A stretch of DNA of 64,000 nt. Source: Agarilytica sp033852175 (GTDB lineage: Bacteria; Pseudomonadota; Gammaproteobacteria; Pseudomonadales; Cellvibrionaceae). The stretch lies in the NCBI GenBank assembly GCA_033852175.1, contig JAWSUY010000015.1, forward strand, positions 62,001 through 126,000, given 5' to 3'. The notes below the pieces were generated by a model that was not told where the DNA came from, ran no database searches, and saw only the letters and a program-made list of their open reading frames with translations. The translations under genes were made by a program, and so were the position numbers. Within the stretch, counting starts at the first letter, position 1. Every line of letters starts with the position of its first letter. This document shows positions 53,330 through 63,601 of this stretch, one piece after another.

Positions 53330-53711
53330 TCAAAAGTGCCATTGGTTAGTAAAGACTATGCTGTAAGCCCACAGTCTTTTTATTAATTGTAGAATTACCG
53401 GCCCCAATACAACAATCGTATAGCGGCCCTGAAAGATAGCCTTTAATATGCACAAAGATATTTGGGAGAGTTAAAGCCACTAACGTTTCCCCCCAGAGGC
53501 TTTACGCAGTGGTGCAAAGATGAGCGTTTTTATTTATCCACAGCAGGGCCTATTTCGGGATGGTCACTATTTAGTGGCCATAGATATAGCATATGTTCAC
53601 TTTTCAGCCCTAACAAGACAAGGTCAATGTCGTAAAAAACCATTTTAAATGGTGTTATTGGACAGCAACCTTGCCACTTAACATATCAATATTTAGTAAA
53701 GCTATAGTAAT
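53330..53711. other. Intergenic region with a degenerate IS-end site
   Basis: A 382-bp gap without a gene. It contains a hairpin AAAGACT (53351-53357) / AGTCTTT (53373-53379) followed by T residues on the plus strand, without an adjacent plus-strand gene to terminate. An IS-end-like palindromic site lies at 53553-53580. Confidence 0.4.
53553..53580. repeat. IS-end-like sequence around CTATTTAG
   Basis: TTTCGGGATGGTCA (53553-53566), CTATTTAG (53567-53574), then TGGCCA. The left part matches the right end of the ISNCY-like element at 12 of 14 positions and is followed by the same CTANNTAG form. No transposase is present. Confidence 0.5.
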
Positions 53712-54134
53712 TTAAAAAGTCTTTTCTTGCGTCCACTCACAATGAATAGTCTGGCTCCCCGCCCCCGGAACATGGCCATTGGTCAAACTTTCCCAAGTAA
53801 AAGTATGAACGCCAGACAATTCTGTTTCCAAATGAACAACAGCCGACACCCAGTACAAACTATCTAGCAAGCCTTCAAAACGCCTCATCCATTCTGACCA
53901 TTCGTACTCAATCGCCCGATACGAAGCGCCAAAATGCATAACTTCAGTTAAGTAACTGTCCACACCAACCTCGACACGCGGTAAAGCAAACATTTCGCGG
54001 CAAAGGTGAGGCCACTCTTCAGCACTGGGTAAACCCAACATAGCCTGACGATTATTTCGGCGTCGGCCGGCATCAAGCTGTTCACTGGCTACATCTTTGA
54101 TGCAACCGTACACAATAGATTCTTGATCCTTCAT
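53712..54134 (-). CDS. Hypothetical protein, 140 aa
   Basis: Cytosolic protein rich in tryptophan and acidic residues (EWSEWMRRFEGLLDSLYWVS). I do not recognise the family; the C-terminal half looks beta-rich (VVHLETELSGVHTFTWESL). It lies 36 bp downstream of the transglycosylase gene on the same strand and could belong to that operon. Function unknown. Confidence 0.6.
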   Translation of the reverse strand: MKDQESIVYGCIKDVASEQLDAGRRRNNRQAMLGLPSAEEWPHLCREMFALPRVEVGVDSYLTEVMHFGASYRAIEYEWSEWMRRFEGLLDSLYWVSAVVHLETELSGVHTFTWESLTNGHVPGAGSQTIHCEWTQEKTF

Positions 54135-54170
54135 CGCTGCGCCCTCACTTAGGCTTCAGGTTGTTTCAAA

Positions 54171-54779
54171 TTAGAATGGCCACCACCAAGATGAACCTAA
54201 ACGATTTTTACATTTTATTAGCTGCGCGTCATAACGCTGAGCTCTTTTTGCAACTTTTAACGCGACCTTTTTTAACCATGGTTTCTTGTTATAAGTACCG
54301 CGAGCGTACCCACCATGACCTTCGTGGTATGCCAAATAAAGCGCATAAGGGTCTCCCACAGGAATTTTTCGCTTCGTTACACTGATGTGGTTGTACCACG
54401 CGACAAAATCAATGGCATCATCAAAGTCATTTCGGTCAGCGCCTCTATGCCCAGATGATTTTTTATACCATTGCCAAGTTTCTTTTTTCGCTTGAGAGTA
54501 ACCATAAGCGCTGCTTGTACGAGGACCTGGAATAAAGCCCAATATTTTAGTTCGAGGCGGTTTTGCCTTTGCGACAAAACGAGACTCTTGGTGCATAAAC
54601 GCCATATTTGTCCCAATTGGAACACCCCATTTTTTCGAAGCTTGACGGGCATCTTTATACCAACCGTTTTTCTCATCAAAGATATCGCACAGATTATTAA
54701 GATGCTTAGGAGGAGAACTCACACATGCCCCCAAAAGAAAGGTAAAAGGCAATATAAACACCAAGCAACAATACCTCAC
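54171..54779 (-). CDS. Lytic transglycosylase-like lipoprotein
   Basis: Probable outer-membrane lipoprotein (202 aa) with signal and lipobox FTFLLGAC. An SLT-like fold is indicated by the catalytic glutamate in FMHQESRFVAKA, then SAYGYSQAKKETW and YLAYHEGHGGY. The enzyme would cleave peptidoglycan glycan strands. Its ATG overlaps the ligA stop by 4 bp, an unusual coupling. Confidence 0.85.
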   Translation of the reverse strand: MRYCCLVFILPFTFLLGACVSSPPKHLNNLCDIFDEKNGWYKDARQASKKWGVPIGTNMAFMHQESRFVAKAKPPRTKILGFIPGPRTSSAYGYSQAKKETWQWYKKSSGHRGADRNDFDDAIDFVAWYNHISVTKRKIPVGDPYALYLAYHEGHGGYARGTYNKKPWLKKVALKVAKRAQRYDAQLIKCKNRLGSSWWWPF

Positions 54780-56815
54780 CCGCCATACTCCGCGAGCAAC
54801 CCAACAAAGGCATCTTCATCAAGAATTTCAACATTTAGTGATTCAGCTTTTGCTAGTTTTGAACCGGCTCCAGGACCGGCAATAAGGCAATGTGTTTTTG
54901 ATGAAACACTGCCCGACACTTTAGCGCCCAAACTCTGAAGTTTTTCCTTACCTTCAACTCTTGTCATCGTCTCTAAAGTACCTGTCAGCACATAGGTCTT
55001 CCCGAGTAGAGGGAGCGCGTCTTTGGCAGGAACAATAACATCATCCCAGCGAACACCTTTAGCTATTAAAGTATCAACCATCAAATTGTTTTTTTCGTGA
55101 GCAAAAAAGTCAACAACGTTCTTTGCAGCAATAGGACCAATATCATTTACGGCTTGCAGGTCTTCTAAGCTAGCCTTACGAATACTATCCAGAGCACCAA
55201 AAGACTGCGCTAAATTTCGGCCCGTGGTTTGCCCAACCTCTCTTATACCGAGTGCAAAAAGAAAACGCGCCAAGGTCGTATTTTTACTGACCTCGATTGC
55301 AGACAATAAATTTTCAACGGACTTTTCACCCATGCGCTCCAAACCAACAAGAGCACTTTCTTCAAGCGAATATAAGTCAGCAATTGAGTGAATGAATTTT
55401 TCGTCGACCAGCTGTTCAACAATTTTATCGCCAAGGCCATCGATATCCATCGCGTTGCGAGATGCAAAATGTTTAATCGCTTCCTTACCTTGGGCCTCGC
55501 AAACAATACCGCCGCTACAACGAAAAATAACTTCGCCTTCCTTTGTTGAAACTGAAGAGCCGCAAACCGGACAACAATCAGGAAAACTGACTGGGACCGC
55601 GCCCTCTACACGCTTCGATTCAACAACGGAGACTATTTGAGGAATAACATCTCCAGCTCGCCTTACGATTACGGTGTCACCCATATGCAAACCAAGGCGC
55701 TCTATTTCATCTCGATTATGTAAAGTAACATTTGAAACCGTAACACCACCAACAAATACAGGCTCTACTTTTGCGACTGGCGTAATCGCACCTGTACGCC
55801 CCACTTGATACTTCACGTCATTAAGCAGGGTCATTTCCTCTTGAGCGGGAAATTTGTAAGCCATAGCCCATCGGGGAGCTCGAGAAATAAAGCCTAGAGT
55901 TTGCTGAATTTCAATATCGTTAACTTTAAAAACAATACCATCAATATCAAACGGCATGCTTGCCCGCTGACCGCCTAAATAATCAATGTAGTCTATGCAT
56001 TCTGATATGCCCTTCGCCTCACGCCGAAAAGTACTGACAAGAAACCCCCACTCCCCCAATCGAGACAAAATATCCAAATGCGTAGAGGGTAATTCCCCAC
56101 CGTCATACCAACCGACATTGTAAGCACACATTTCAAGAGGGCGCGTCGCAGTGACAGCAGAATCTTTTTGTCGCAGGCTACCTGCAGCAGCATTGCGAGG
56201 GTTCACAAAGATTTTTTCTTCTCGCTCGATGGCTTTTTTATTTAAAGTATTAAAGCCCTCTCTAGGCATATAAATTTCGCCACGGACTTCTAACGTTTGA
56301 GGATACCCAGAACCGAGTAAACGCATAGGTATAGAACCGATCGTCCGTACGTTTTGCGTGATATCTTCACCTGTTTGACCATCACCACGAGTAGCGCCTC
56401 GCTCTAAAAGACCGTTTTCATACAAAAGGCTGACAGCAATTCCGTCATATTTAGGTTCACAGGCATATTTAATTTCACGATCTAATTTAAGCCTATCCTT
56501 TACTCGCTCATCAAATGCAATCAGCTCCTCAGGGTCAAAAACATTGCCTAATGACAGCATAGGAATTTCGTGTTTTATCGATGCAAAATCACTGATAGGG
56601 GCTCCTCCCACACGCTGTGTCGGAGAATCGGATGTAATCATATCCGGAAAGGTTTCTTCAAGCGCCTTTAATTCGTTGAAAAGGCGATCGTATTCCGCGT
56701 CGGGAACTTCGGGAGCATCGAGCACATAATAACGATGCCCGTGATAATTTAATTCAGTTTTAAGGGCTTCTAGATGCTCCTTGGCTTTATCTAACGCCGC
56801 ATCTATAGCCGCCAT
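54776..56815 (-). CDS. ligA: NAD-dependent DNA ligase
   Basis: Essential replication and repair ligase (679 aa). The adenylated lysine is in CEPKYDGIAVS (near residue 118). OB domain, a four-cysteine zinc finger (CCPVCGSS and CSGGIVCEA), helix-hairpin-helix region and C-terminal BRCT domain (residues about 600-679) follow in order. It lies downstream of zipA and smc, an order common in Gammaproteobacteria, and overlaps the transglycosylase gene. Confidence 0.97.
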   Translation of the reverse strand: MAAIDAALDKAKEHLEALKTELNYHGHRYYVLDAPEVPDAEYDRLFNELKALEETFPDMITSDSPTQRVGGAPISDFASIKHEIPMLSLGNVFDPEELIAFDERVKDRLKLDREIKYACEPKYDGIAVSLLYENGLLERGATRGDGQTGEDITQNVRTIGSIPMRLLGSGYPQTLEVRGEIYMPREGFNTLNKKAIEREEKIFVNPRNAAAGSLRQKDSAVTATRPLEMCAYNVGWYDGGELPSTHLDILSRLGEWGFLVSTFRREAKGISECIDYIDYLGGQRASMPFDIDGIVFKVNDIEIQQTLGFISRAPRWAMAYKFPAQEEMTLLNDVKYQVGRTGAITPVAKVEPVFVGGVTVSNVTLHNRDEIERLGLHMGDTVIVRRAGDVIPQIVSVVESKRVEGAVPVSFPDCCPVCGSSVSTKEGEVIFRCSGGIVCEAQGKEAIKHFASRNAMDIDGLGDKIVEQLVDEKFIHSIADLYSLEESALVGLERMGEKSVENLLSAIEVSKNTTLARFLFALGIREVGQTTGRNLAQSFGALDSIRKASLEDLQAVNDIGPIAAKNVVDFFAHEKNNLMVDTLIAKGVRWDDVIVPAKDALPLLGKTYVLTGTLETMTRVEGKEKLQSLGAKVSGSVSSKTHCLIAGPGAGSKLAKAESLNVEILDEDAFVGLLAEYGG

Positions 56816-56927
56816 TTATACTTCCTCTTTGTCGGCCAAAGCAATCAGCCTTACATTTTAAAGATCAACAGGATTAGCACTTCGACACGTACCTTAATTA
56901 ACAGATGACAACTCTCTAGAGTGTTAT

Positions 56928-57947
56928 TTACGCCCGAGCAAGTTTACTCTTTCTTTCGTATTCAATGACACGTTGACGACCATATTCAATGGTTTGACTC
57001 GTCATAACACTACGATTTTCGTCCTTTAAATCTCCGTTAAGTTGAGCCGCTAGATTTTGTGCCGTCGTGGCCATATCGTTGTATACCGCGAGACTATCAT
57101 CGGCTACAGGTAAGCCTAGAAAAATACTAATACCAGGAGTATTAAAGTCATCCATAGCTGCAAGACTAAAAGTTCCCGGCACTACCATATTGGCGAGACT
57201 ATACAATATAGGTCCATCGCCATCGTTATCTTTGTGCCGATGAAAAATATCCATATCACCGAACTTTAAGCCTTCGGTCATTAGCGCTGACAAGAGATCA
57301 CTACCATGGATTTGCTGACCAGGCTTAGCCATAACATTCATGATTAAAACCTCATCAGGCTCTTCGTATTGCTCCTCAACCTCATCTGTTTCAACAGCCC
57401 GGCTACTGCGATCGTTCTTAACACTCTGTGCCCGCAGCTCAGGCTCAACCGCTTCTATCGGGAGATCTATCGAATTAACATTTTCATTTGAAATAGGGGG
57501 AGAACCAGTATTCGAATCATCTTCCTGTAAATCTTCTAGATTGCCAATTGTCGGCTCTCGAGAATCACTATAATCATCTCCATCCAAATCTTCTTCTACC
57601 TCATCAACAGAATCCATAAGCATCGGAACGGATTCTTCAAGATTGAGAGAAACTTGTTCTGGAATCTTCCGAGGAGAACCAGCAGTAACCCGCTTTGACT
57701 CAAAGCCTTTTTTAACACTATCGTTAAAATTGTCAGCATCTTGCTCATTACGCACACTAACGACTCGAGCTCCCCCGGAAGGAAATTCGCTTGAACCAAC
57801 GTGAAAGTCACTTTCCTTTTTATCCGCTTTTTTAGCGTTTTTAGACAGTGAAATACTTTCTCGTTTTGCCAACCGCATACGGCGTATTCCATCAAGCACA
57901 ATGCCGATGATGACCAAAATAATGATAACGGTTAACCAATCTTTCAC
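56928..57947 (-). CDS. zipA: Cell division protein ZipA
   Basis: FtsZ-anchoring division protein (339 aa). The N-terminal membrane helix (WLTVIIILVIIGIVLDGIRR) is followed by a long acidic, serine- and proline-containing linker and a C-terminal ZipA domain (residues about 200-330: VLIMNVMAKPGQQIHG, RHKDNDGDGPILYSLANMV). It tethers FtsZ filaments to the inner membrane. It lies 35 bp downstream of smc. Confidence 0.94.
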   Translation of the reverse strand: MKDWLTVIIILVIIGIVLDGIRRMRLAKRESISLSKNAKKADKKESDFHVGSSEFPSGGARVVSVRNEQDADNFNDSVKKGFESKRVTAGSPRKIPEQVSLNLEESVPMLMDSVDEVEEDLDGDDYSDSREPTIGNLEDLQEDDSNTGSPPISNENVNSIDLPIEAVEPELRAQSVKNDRSSRAVETDEVEEQYEEPDEVLIMNVMAKPGQQIHGSDLLSALMTEGLKFGDMDIFHRHKDNDGDGPILYSLANMVVPGTFSLAAMDDFNTPGISIFLGLPVADDSLAVYNDMATTAQNLAAQLNGDLKDENRSVMTSQTIEYGRQRVIEYERKSKLARA

Positions 57948-57982
57948 TTCGATGCTCCCCTCTTGCTACATGCGCAAGAAAA

Positions 57983-60900
57983 TTATGACACTGCTAGTTC
58001 GGCAGCTTCATCAACATTTACTGTCACCATTCGGGAGACTCCCGGCTCGTGCATTGTAACCCCGAGCAACTGGTGAGCCATTTCCATAGCACTTTTGTTA
58101 TGTGTTATATAAATAAACTGCACATGCTCCGACATTTCTTCAACCATGCGCGCATAACGTCCAACGTTGGCATCATCCAACGGCGCATCAACCTCGTCAA
58201 GCATACAAAACGGAGCGGGGTTGAGACGGAAAATCGAGAACACTAACGCAATAGCAGTCAACGCCTTCTCTCCACCCGATAACAAGTGAATCGTACTGTT
58301 TTTCTTACCCGGCGGGCGGGCCATGATGGCAATACCTGTATCGAGTAGATCTTCACCGGTTAGCTCCAAGTATGCGTGCCCACCACCGAAAACTTTGGGG
58401 AAAAGCTCTTGAAGCCCGGAATTCACTTGATCATAGGTTTCCTTAAATCGAGTGCGAGTTTCGCGATCAATCTTTTTAATTGCGCCCTCTAGAGTTTCCA
58501 AAGCATCTTGTAGATCTTCATTTTGTGTATCAAGATAATTTTTGCGTTCGGACTCCGTTTTATACTCATCAATAGCGGCTAAGTTGATCGCCCCCAAACG
58601 AGAAATACGATTACCAATCTTTTCTAGTTCTTGCTCAAGAGCACTTTCGACAACGTCTTCTTCTAGGCTCTCAACCACATCGTCAATGTCTAACTCATCA
58701 TCAGCAAGTTGCTGCTTAAGGGTTTGACGCTTAACATCTAACGTTTGCGCTTCCAAACGAACAGATTCAAGATTTGAACGAATGCCACCGAGCGCCTGCT
58801 CCACTTGAGAACGGCTCTTCTCTGACAAACGCAAAGCAGTTTCAGACTCTTCCATTTCTTTACGAGCTTCGCCAAGCTTCTGCTCTACAGAAATACGTTT
58901 TTCTAGATGGCCTTCCAACTCCATCTGATGTTCCACTGCCGGCTCTTGACTGTCCGATAGGGATAACTGCAAGGTATCTTTACGTTCAGACAATCGCTGC
59001 ATTTGCTCTGTAAGACGTTGAATACCTTGATGGACTGATTCGAGCTGAGTTTTTACCGATTGATGACGCATCGCAAGCGCATGCGCTTTGTCTTTGTCAT
59101 GTCGAGCAGTCTGACGGGCAACATCTAAAGTACTGCGTATTTCATCACGCTGACTTAAGAGTTTTTCCCTGTCTTCTGTATCACTTTCCATCGCAGTGAT
59201 TGCATCATGGAGTATCGTTCGAGCTTCAACTAAGTTTTCACTTTCAGAAGCCAGCTGGGCTTTAGCTTCATCAATGTCTCTCTCGGAACGCTCTCGCCCC
59301 TCAAGAACCTGTTCCACTTTCGCTTTTTTACCGCTTAGTTGAGCACGAAGTTCACCCTCTTTACGAGCATGTCCATCTATTTCGCTACGCAGTATTTCAC
59401 GCTTAGATTCCGCATCTTTGAGGTTGTTGCGAATATCGTCTAACTGCTCTGATAAGGCCACGGCCTCTTCATCTAATACAAACGTGCGCTCTTTTAGCGT
59501 TTCTATCTCTTCCTTACGAGCAATCACACCACGATGCTCATCACCCTCTTTAATAACCTTAATCCAGTTCGAGCCAAGCCACATACCATCTTTCGTTACG
59601 ATCGACTCCCCCACCTTCAAAGATGATCGCTTCGACAACGCTTCAGTAATTGAACCGGCAACCATCACTCCGGTAAGTAATGAACTTAAATCAATATCGG
59701 TGGTAATCTTACTCAGTAATGTTTCTGCACTGGGAGCAGAGGTACTGCCACTATGAACGAGCATTAACTCGCCTTTAGAGAGTTCTTGAAGTTTGCTGCT
59801 CATCTCATCAATTGCAGAGTCAGTAAATACAGCCTGTAATGATTTCCCTAATACAACTTCAGCGGCAATACTCCACTCGTCTTCAACTGATATCTTTTCA
59901 ACAAGTCGTGGATAGTCTTTTAAGCCTTGTACTTCTAGCCATTCATTGGCTGTTTCAGAATCTCCAGCCATTGCAGCCTGCTGTAAGGCCTCTAAAGATG
60001 CCAAACGACCTTTAGCTGTTTGAAGCTCATCTTTTACCGTATCACGCTTATCGCTCACGCTTTGTACCGAATCACGTCGCTCTTCGACCTGCTCTGACAA
60101 CCCTTCGATTTGGATTTTTTTGTCATCCAATACCATTGAAGACTCGGCTAACGACTCTTCCAGCTCGTCAATTTCCTCTTTTACATCACCAACAACAAGA
60201 TTATCGCGCTCTATTTCAAGTTTTTCGATTCGTTCCAAAACCCGTCGCTGCACTTGCTCAAGGTAAACAATTCGAGACTGCTGCACCTCTGCTTGCTGAC
60301 GCGGCTCTGCTGCTTTTTGGTTGAAGTGATCCCACTCTTGCTGCCATAAATGCATAGCCTCTTCTGACTCAATCAAAGCACCGCCAGAACCTTCTTCTGC
60401 CTCTTTGATCATATCAAGCTCAGGCTCAATCTCGAGCAGTTCCGCTTCCCAACCTTCAGATTTTGATACGTCCGTAGATAAATGCTCTTCCGCTTCAGAA
60501 CAGTCACGCACGACCTGATCAAGATCAATCTTGAGCTGACGCTCGCGCTCTAGGGCATGCTGAATGGTTTGTTCTATTCGGGCAATGTCCGCTCCAATCG
60601 CGTAATACCGCCCCTGAACATCGTTAAATTTATCGCTCAATTCAGAGTGAGCCATCCGATGTTTCTCAATCGCGGAGTCATGATGTACGCGCTCGGTAAC
60701 ACTCGCCTCAACAGTCAGCTCAAGCTCGGTAATAACTTTATGCTTGGCACTCGACTCCGCAGCGAGCAATTGATAACGTAACGCTTGAAGCTGGGCCTTA
60801 AGTTCACGCTCTAACTTCTTGAATTCACTATATTTTATAGCTGCTTGAGACTGTCGCTCCAAGCGCGATAATTGCCGCCCTAATTCGTCACGGATATCCG

Positions 60901-61483
60901 TCAAACGCTCAAGGTTTTCACGAGTTCGGTTCATACGGTTTTCCGTATCCCGCCGACGCTCTTTATACTTTGAAATACCAGCAGCTTCTTCAATAAAGAC
61001 GCGCAGCTCTTCAGGCTTGGATTCAACCAGGCGAGAAATCATCCCCTGCTCAATAATTGCGTAGCTTCTAGGACCGAGGCCCGTTCCTAGAAAGATATCG
61101 GTAATATCTCGCCTGCGGCATTTATTACCGTTCAAGTAATAGGTGTTTTGGCTTTCGCGCGTTACTTTTCGACGAATAGAAATCTCTGCATAACCGGCAT
61201 ATTCGCCCTTAATCGTTCCATCGCTATTATCAAATATCAGCTCTATCGATGCCTGACCGATAGGTTTTCGGCTACTCGACCCGTTAAAAATGACATCCGT
61301 CATCGATTCGCCACGCAGGTTTTTAGCTGAAGATTCACCCATCACCCATCGAACAGCGTCGATAATATTCGATTTGCCACAGCCATTTGGGCCGACAACC
61401 GCACTGAGATTACTCGGAAAAGATACCGTTGTAGGATCAACAAAGGATTTAAAGCCGGCCAGCTTAATGGATTTCAACCGCAT
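57983..61483 (-). CDS. smc: Chromosome segregation protein SMC
   Basis: Condensin-type ATPase (1166 aa). Walker A GPNGCGKSNIID is at the N-terminus (residues about 32-43), long coiled coils flank a hinge near residues 510-660, and the signature LLSGGEKALTAIALV and Walker B FCMLDEVDAPLDD are at the C-terminus. It compacts and resolves the chromosome with ScpA/B. Many Gammaproteobacteria use MukBEF instead, so SMC fits a Cellvibrionales- or Pseudomonas-like organism. First gene of the smc-zipA-ligA set. Confidence 0.97.
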   Translation of the reverse strand: MRLKSIKLAGFKSFVDPTTVSFPSNLSAVVGPNGCGKSNIIDAVRWVMGESSAKNLRGESMTDVIFNGSSSRKPIGQASIELIFDNSDGTIKGEYAGYAEISIRRKVTRESQNTYYLNGNKCRRRDITDIFLGTGLGPRSYAIIEQGMISRLVESKPEELRVFIEEAAGISKYKERRRDTENRMNRTRENLERLTDIRDELGRQLSRLERQSQAAIKYSEFKKLERELKAQLQALRYQLLAAESSAKHKVITELELTVEASVTERVHHDSAIEKHRMAHSELSDKFNDVQGRYYAIGADIARIEQTIQHALERERQLKIDLDQVVRDCSEAEEHLSTDVSKSEGWEAELLEIEPELDMIKEAEEGSGGALIESEEAMHLWQQEWDHFNQKAAEPRQQAEVQQSRIVYLEQVQRRVLERIEKLEIERDNLVVGDVKEEIDELEESLAESSMVLDDKKIQIEGLSEQVEERRDSVQSVSDKRDTVKDELQTAKGRLASLEALQQAAMAGDSETANEWLEVQGLKDYPRLVEKISVEDEWSIAAEVVLGKSLQAVFTDSAIDEMSSKLQELSKGELMLVHSGSTSAPSAETLLSKITTDIDLSSLLTGVMVAGSITEALSKRSSLKVGESIVTKDGMWLGSNWIKVIKEGDEHRGVIARKEEIETLKERTFVLDEEAVALSEQLDDIRNNLKDAESKREILRSEIDGHARKEGELRAQLSGKKAKVEQVLEGRERSERDIDEAKAQLASESENLVEARTILHDAITAMESDTEDREKLLSQRDEIRSTLDVARQTARHDKDKAHALAMRHQSVKTQLESVHQGIQRLTEQMQRLSERKDTLQLSLSDSQEPAVEHQMELEGHLEKRISVEQKLGEARKEMEESETALRLSEKSRSQVEQALGGIRSNLESVRLEAQTLDVKRQTLKQQLADDELDIDDVVESLEEDVVESALEQELEKIGNRISRLGAINLAAIDEYKTESERKNYLDTQNEDLQDALETLEGAIKKIDRETRTRFKETYDQVNSGLQELFPKVFGGGHAYLELTGEDLLDTGIAIMARPPGKKNSTIHLLSGGEKALTAIALVFSIFRLNPAPFCMLDEVDAPLDDANVGRYARMVEEMSEHVQFIYITHNKSAMEMAHQLLGVTMHEPGVSRMVTVNVDEAAELAVS

Positions 61484-61786
61484 TTTTGTTCGCTTAGATC
61501 AATTATTATTCGTCACGCTTATGATCACATGCCTATCTCATCGTATATCGAGATAAACACCCACCAAAGCAATGATTCGCAGGAATTCTGCCAGAGCGCG
61601 CCTCTCACCAAGCAGCATATAAATCGCCACCAATTAAAACGCCGTTAAGCCCCAAGGTTTTCTGTGAAAACCCGCGATTCTACACACTATACATGAAGGA
61701 ATCACGTGAAAACGAACCCTCAAAGTAGCTTTGTCTTGGATTTATATATCCCGCAAGTTCAAAGCGTCAAAGGGGCCTGAATTCGC
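61484..61786. other. Intergenic region upstream of smc
   Basis: A 303-bp gap between the ccmI stop and the smc start (both minus strand). It must carry the smc promoter. TATAGT (minus strand, 61686-61691) is a possible -10, but no -35 partner is seen. A weak TATCTC/GAGATA repeat is at 61534-61555. No gene was found. Confidence 0.35.
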
Positions 61787-63055
61787 CTACATCTCTGGGA
61801 TCTGCTCACTAATCACAAGAGTGATGGGGGCTTTTTGACTCGCCACTATCACCGGACCATATTTAACCTGCCAATCACCTGGTTGCGATGTTGCGCTCCC
61901 CGTCGAAGAGATTCTTGCGATCACCTCAACCTGAGGAAACGCGCTCAAATCCATTCCTCGCATCATCGACATTGAGTTGTCTAAACTCAGCGTAATAGGC
62001 AGCTCTGAAGCACTTATTTTCTGTATGGCTAGAGGCATCGGAGGCCCCAACCAAGCGCGAGCATAGATAAAAACCGTATCAGACGGCTGCACAAGCGTAT
62101 TACCCTTACCTAGAGACACCTCCAACGTCAAAGATGGCCCAGCAACTGATTCTGATAACAACTCCTCCCCCGTCTCAGACAGAGCAACTTTAGCTCGGAC
62201 TATCCCACCGGTTAAGGCTTGAGCCGCATCAGAATTAGGGTCTAGCTGAACCAAAGCTTTCTTCCAATGAGAGATCGCATTCGAATATTCTCCCGAACGA
62301 TACGCATCAATACCCGCCAACCCCAAGGCTGTAGGCATGTTCGGTGCAACTGCTAACACCTCACTGGTATGTTTACGCACATCAGGTGTAATCGTATTTC
62401 CCGCGCGCAAAAACAGAGCCTGCGCTAATTCAGCCCTTACTGCCGGCGCATTAGATTCAATCTCAAGTACTCGCCTATAAGCACGCACAGCCTCCTCAAA
62501 TAAACCCTGATCGACAGCGGTCGAAGCTAGCAAATACCAATTCTGAGCATTACCAGGATCACTCTTCACCCTCTCTTGCAAGGCCAAAACCAATTCACTG
62601 GAAAGCGCTTTAAACCCCTCCTCTGGCACACTTGCTCTGTCTCGAGCCAGCTGATAAATTTCCCAATCCTCCTTAGCCCCATAAACCGAGTAAAGAGACA
62701 AAGTGAAAACGGGCAGAAAAAGCACCAAAACCAAAACAGGAATACGGCTTTTAAAGGATGACGTAATGGGCTTATCCCCCATATCTACACCCATGTGATT
62801 CTCTTCAACCATAGTCATCTCAAGATCTTTCTTCAGGCTTACCAAGTCATCAGTATTAATCTCACCTCGAACCAAGGTTTGCTCTAACTCCACAACATGA
62901 TCTCGATACACACCCTCATTGGTGTCCGTACGAGTATTAGAGCGTAATTCTTGACGATATTTTTTTGCTAAAAATATCGTTGGCCACACCATAAAACCGA
63001 TCGCCAATAGATTAAATATTAAAAAAACCTGCCAAAATTCCATAGACATATTCAA
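61787..63055 (-). CDS. ccmI: Cytochrome c biogenesis protein CcmI
   Basis: Apocytochrome chaperone (422 aa) of the system I heme-lyase. Two membrane helices (about residues 8-27 and 105-124) bracket a cytoplasmic leucine-zipper-like loop with LEQTLVRGEINTDDL. A periplasmic TPR domain follows (PGNAQNWYLLASTAVDQGLFEEAVRAYRRVL, given in part: NWYLLASTAVDQGLF), and a C-terminal beta domain. It holds apocytochromes for CcmF/H and is encoded directly after ccmH. Confidence 0.9.
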   Translation of the reverse strand: MNMSMEFWQVFLIFNLLAIGFMVWPTIFLAKKYRQELRSNTRTDTNEGVYRDHVVELEQTLVRGEINTDDLVSLKKDLEMTMVEENHMGVDMGDKPITSSFKSRIPVLVLVLFLPVFTLSLYSVYGAKEDWEIYQLARDRASVPEEGFKALSSELVLALQERVKSDPGNAQNWYLLASTAVDQGLFEEAVRAYRRVLEIESNAPAVRAELAQALFLRAGNTITPDVRKHTSEVLAVAPNMPTALGLAGIDAYRSGEYSNAISHWKKALVQLDPNSDAAQALTGGIVRAKVALSETGEELLSESVAGPSLTLEVSLGKGNTLVQPSDTVFIYARAWLGPPMPLAIQKISASELPITLSLDNSMSMMRGMDLSAFPQVEVIARISSTGSATSQPGDWQVKYGPVIVASQKAPITLVISEQIPEM

Positions 63056-63085
63056 ATGTGAGATTAAATTAAGAAAACCGCATTA

Positions 63086-63601
63086 TTATGCGTCGTTTTG
63101 ACTATCCACAACATCAGAAAGCGAAGCGCCATCACCGGTAACGCCTAACACTTTTTCGGGATCTGAACCCTCAGCGTGCACGACATCGTCCTCATCTTCC
63201 AGGCCACCGGCACGCATTCGCTTGAGAACGATCACCGCGAAAACAAACAAACCAATCCCCATCATCAGGACAGGACCCAGCCACAGCACGATAGTATTAT
63301 TTTGAACCGGTGGACGATACAAGATAAAGTCGCCATATAACGCAACCAGCTTGCGCTTTATTTCTTCGTCACTTTCACCTTCATGTATAAGGCGCGCGAC
63401 TTCTCGGCGTAAATCTTCAGATATTTGAGAATTTGAATCAATCAAGTTTTGATTCTGACATTTAGGACAGCGCAACTCGTATGTAAGACGCTGGTAGCGC
63501 TCTCGCTCACCATCACTCGAAAATTCGACGACATCAATCGCCATAGCGGTCACACTAAATGCAACAAACGCAATAAGACACAATAACTTCACAATCGCCA
63601 C
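63086..63601 (-). CDS. ccmH: Cytochrome c maturation protein CcmH
   Basis: Periplasmic, membrane-anchored thiol oxidoreductase (171 aa) that keeps apocytochrome CXXCH cysteines reduced. A signal peptide (to about residue 20) leads to the active site LRCPKCQNQNL, then a C-terminal membrane helix (IVLWLGPVLMMGIGLFVFAVIVL). It lies 30 bp upstream of ccmI. The rest of the ccm operon is expected to the right but is not in this window, where the next gene is on the other strand. Confidence 0.93.
   Translation of the reverse strand: MAIVKLLCLIAFVAFSVTAMAIDVVEFSSDGERERYQRLTYELRCPKCQNQNLIDSNSQISEDLRREVARLIHEGESDEEIKRKLVALYGDFILYRPPVQNNTIVLWLGPVLMMGIGLFVFAVIVLKRMRAGGLEDEDDVVHAEGSDPEKVLGVTGDGASLSDVVDSQNDA

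Noticed and set aside
53351..53379. Hairpin with T-run as terminator
   Set aside because: No plus-strand gene ends nearby, and in the minus direction the T-run is weak; left unassigned.
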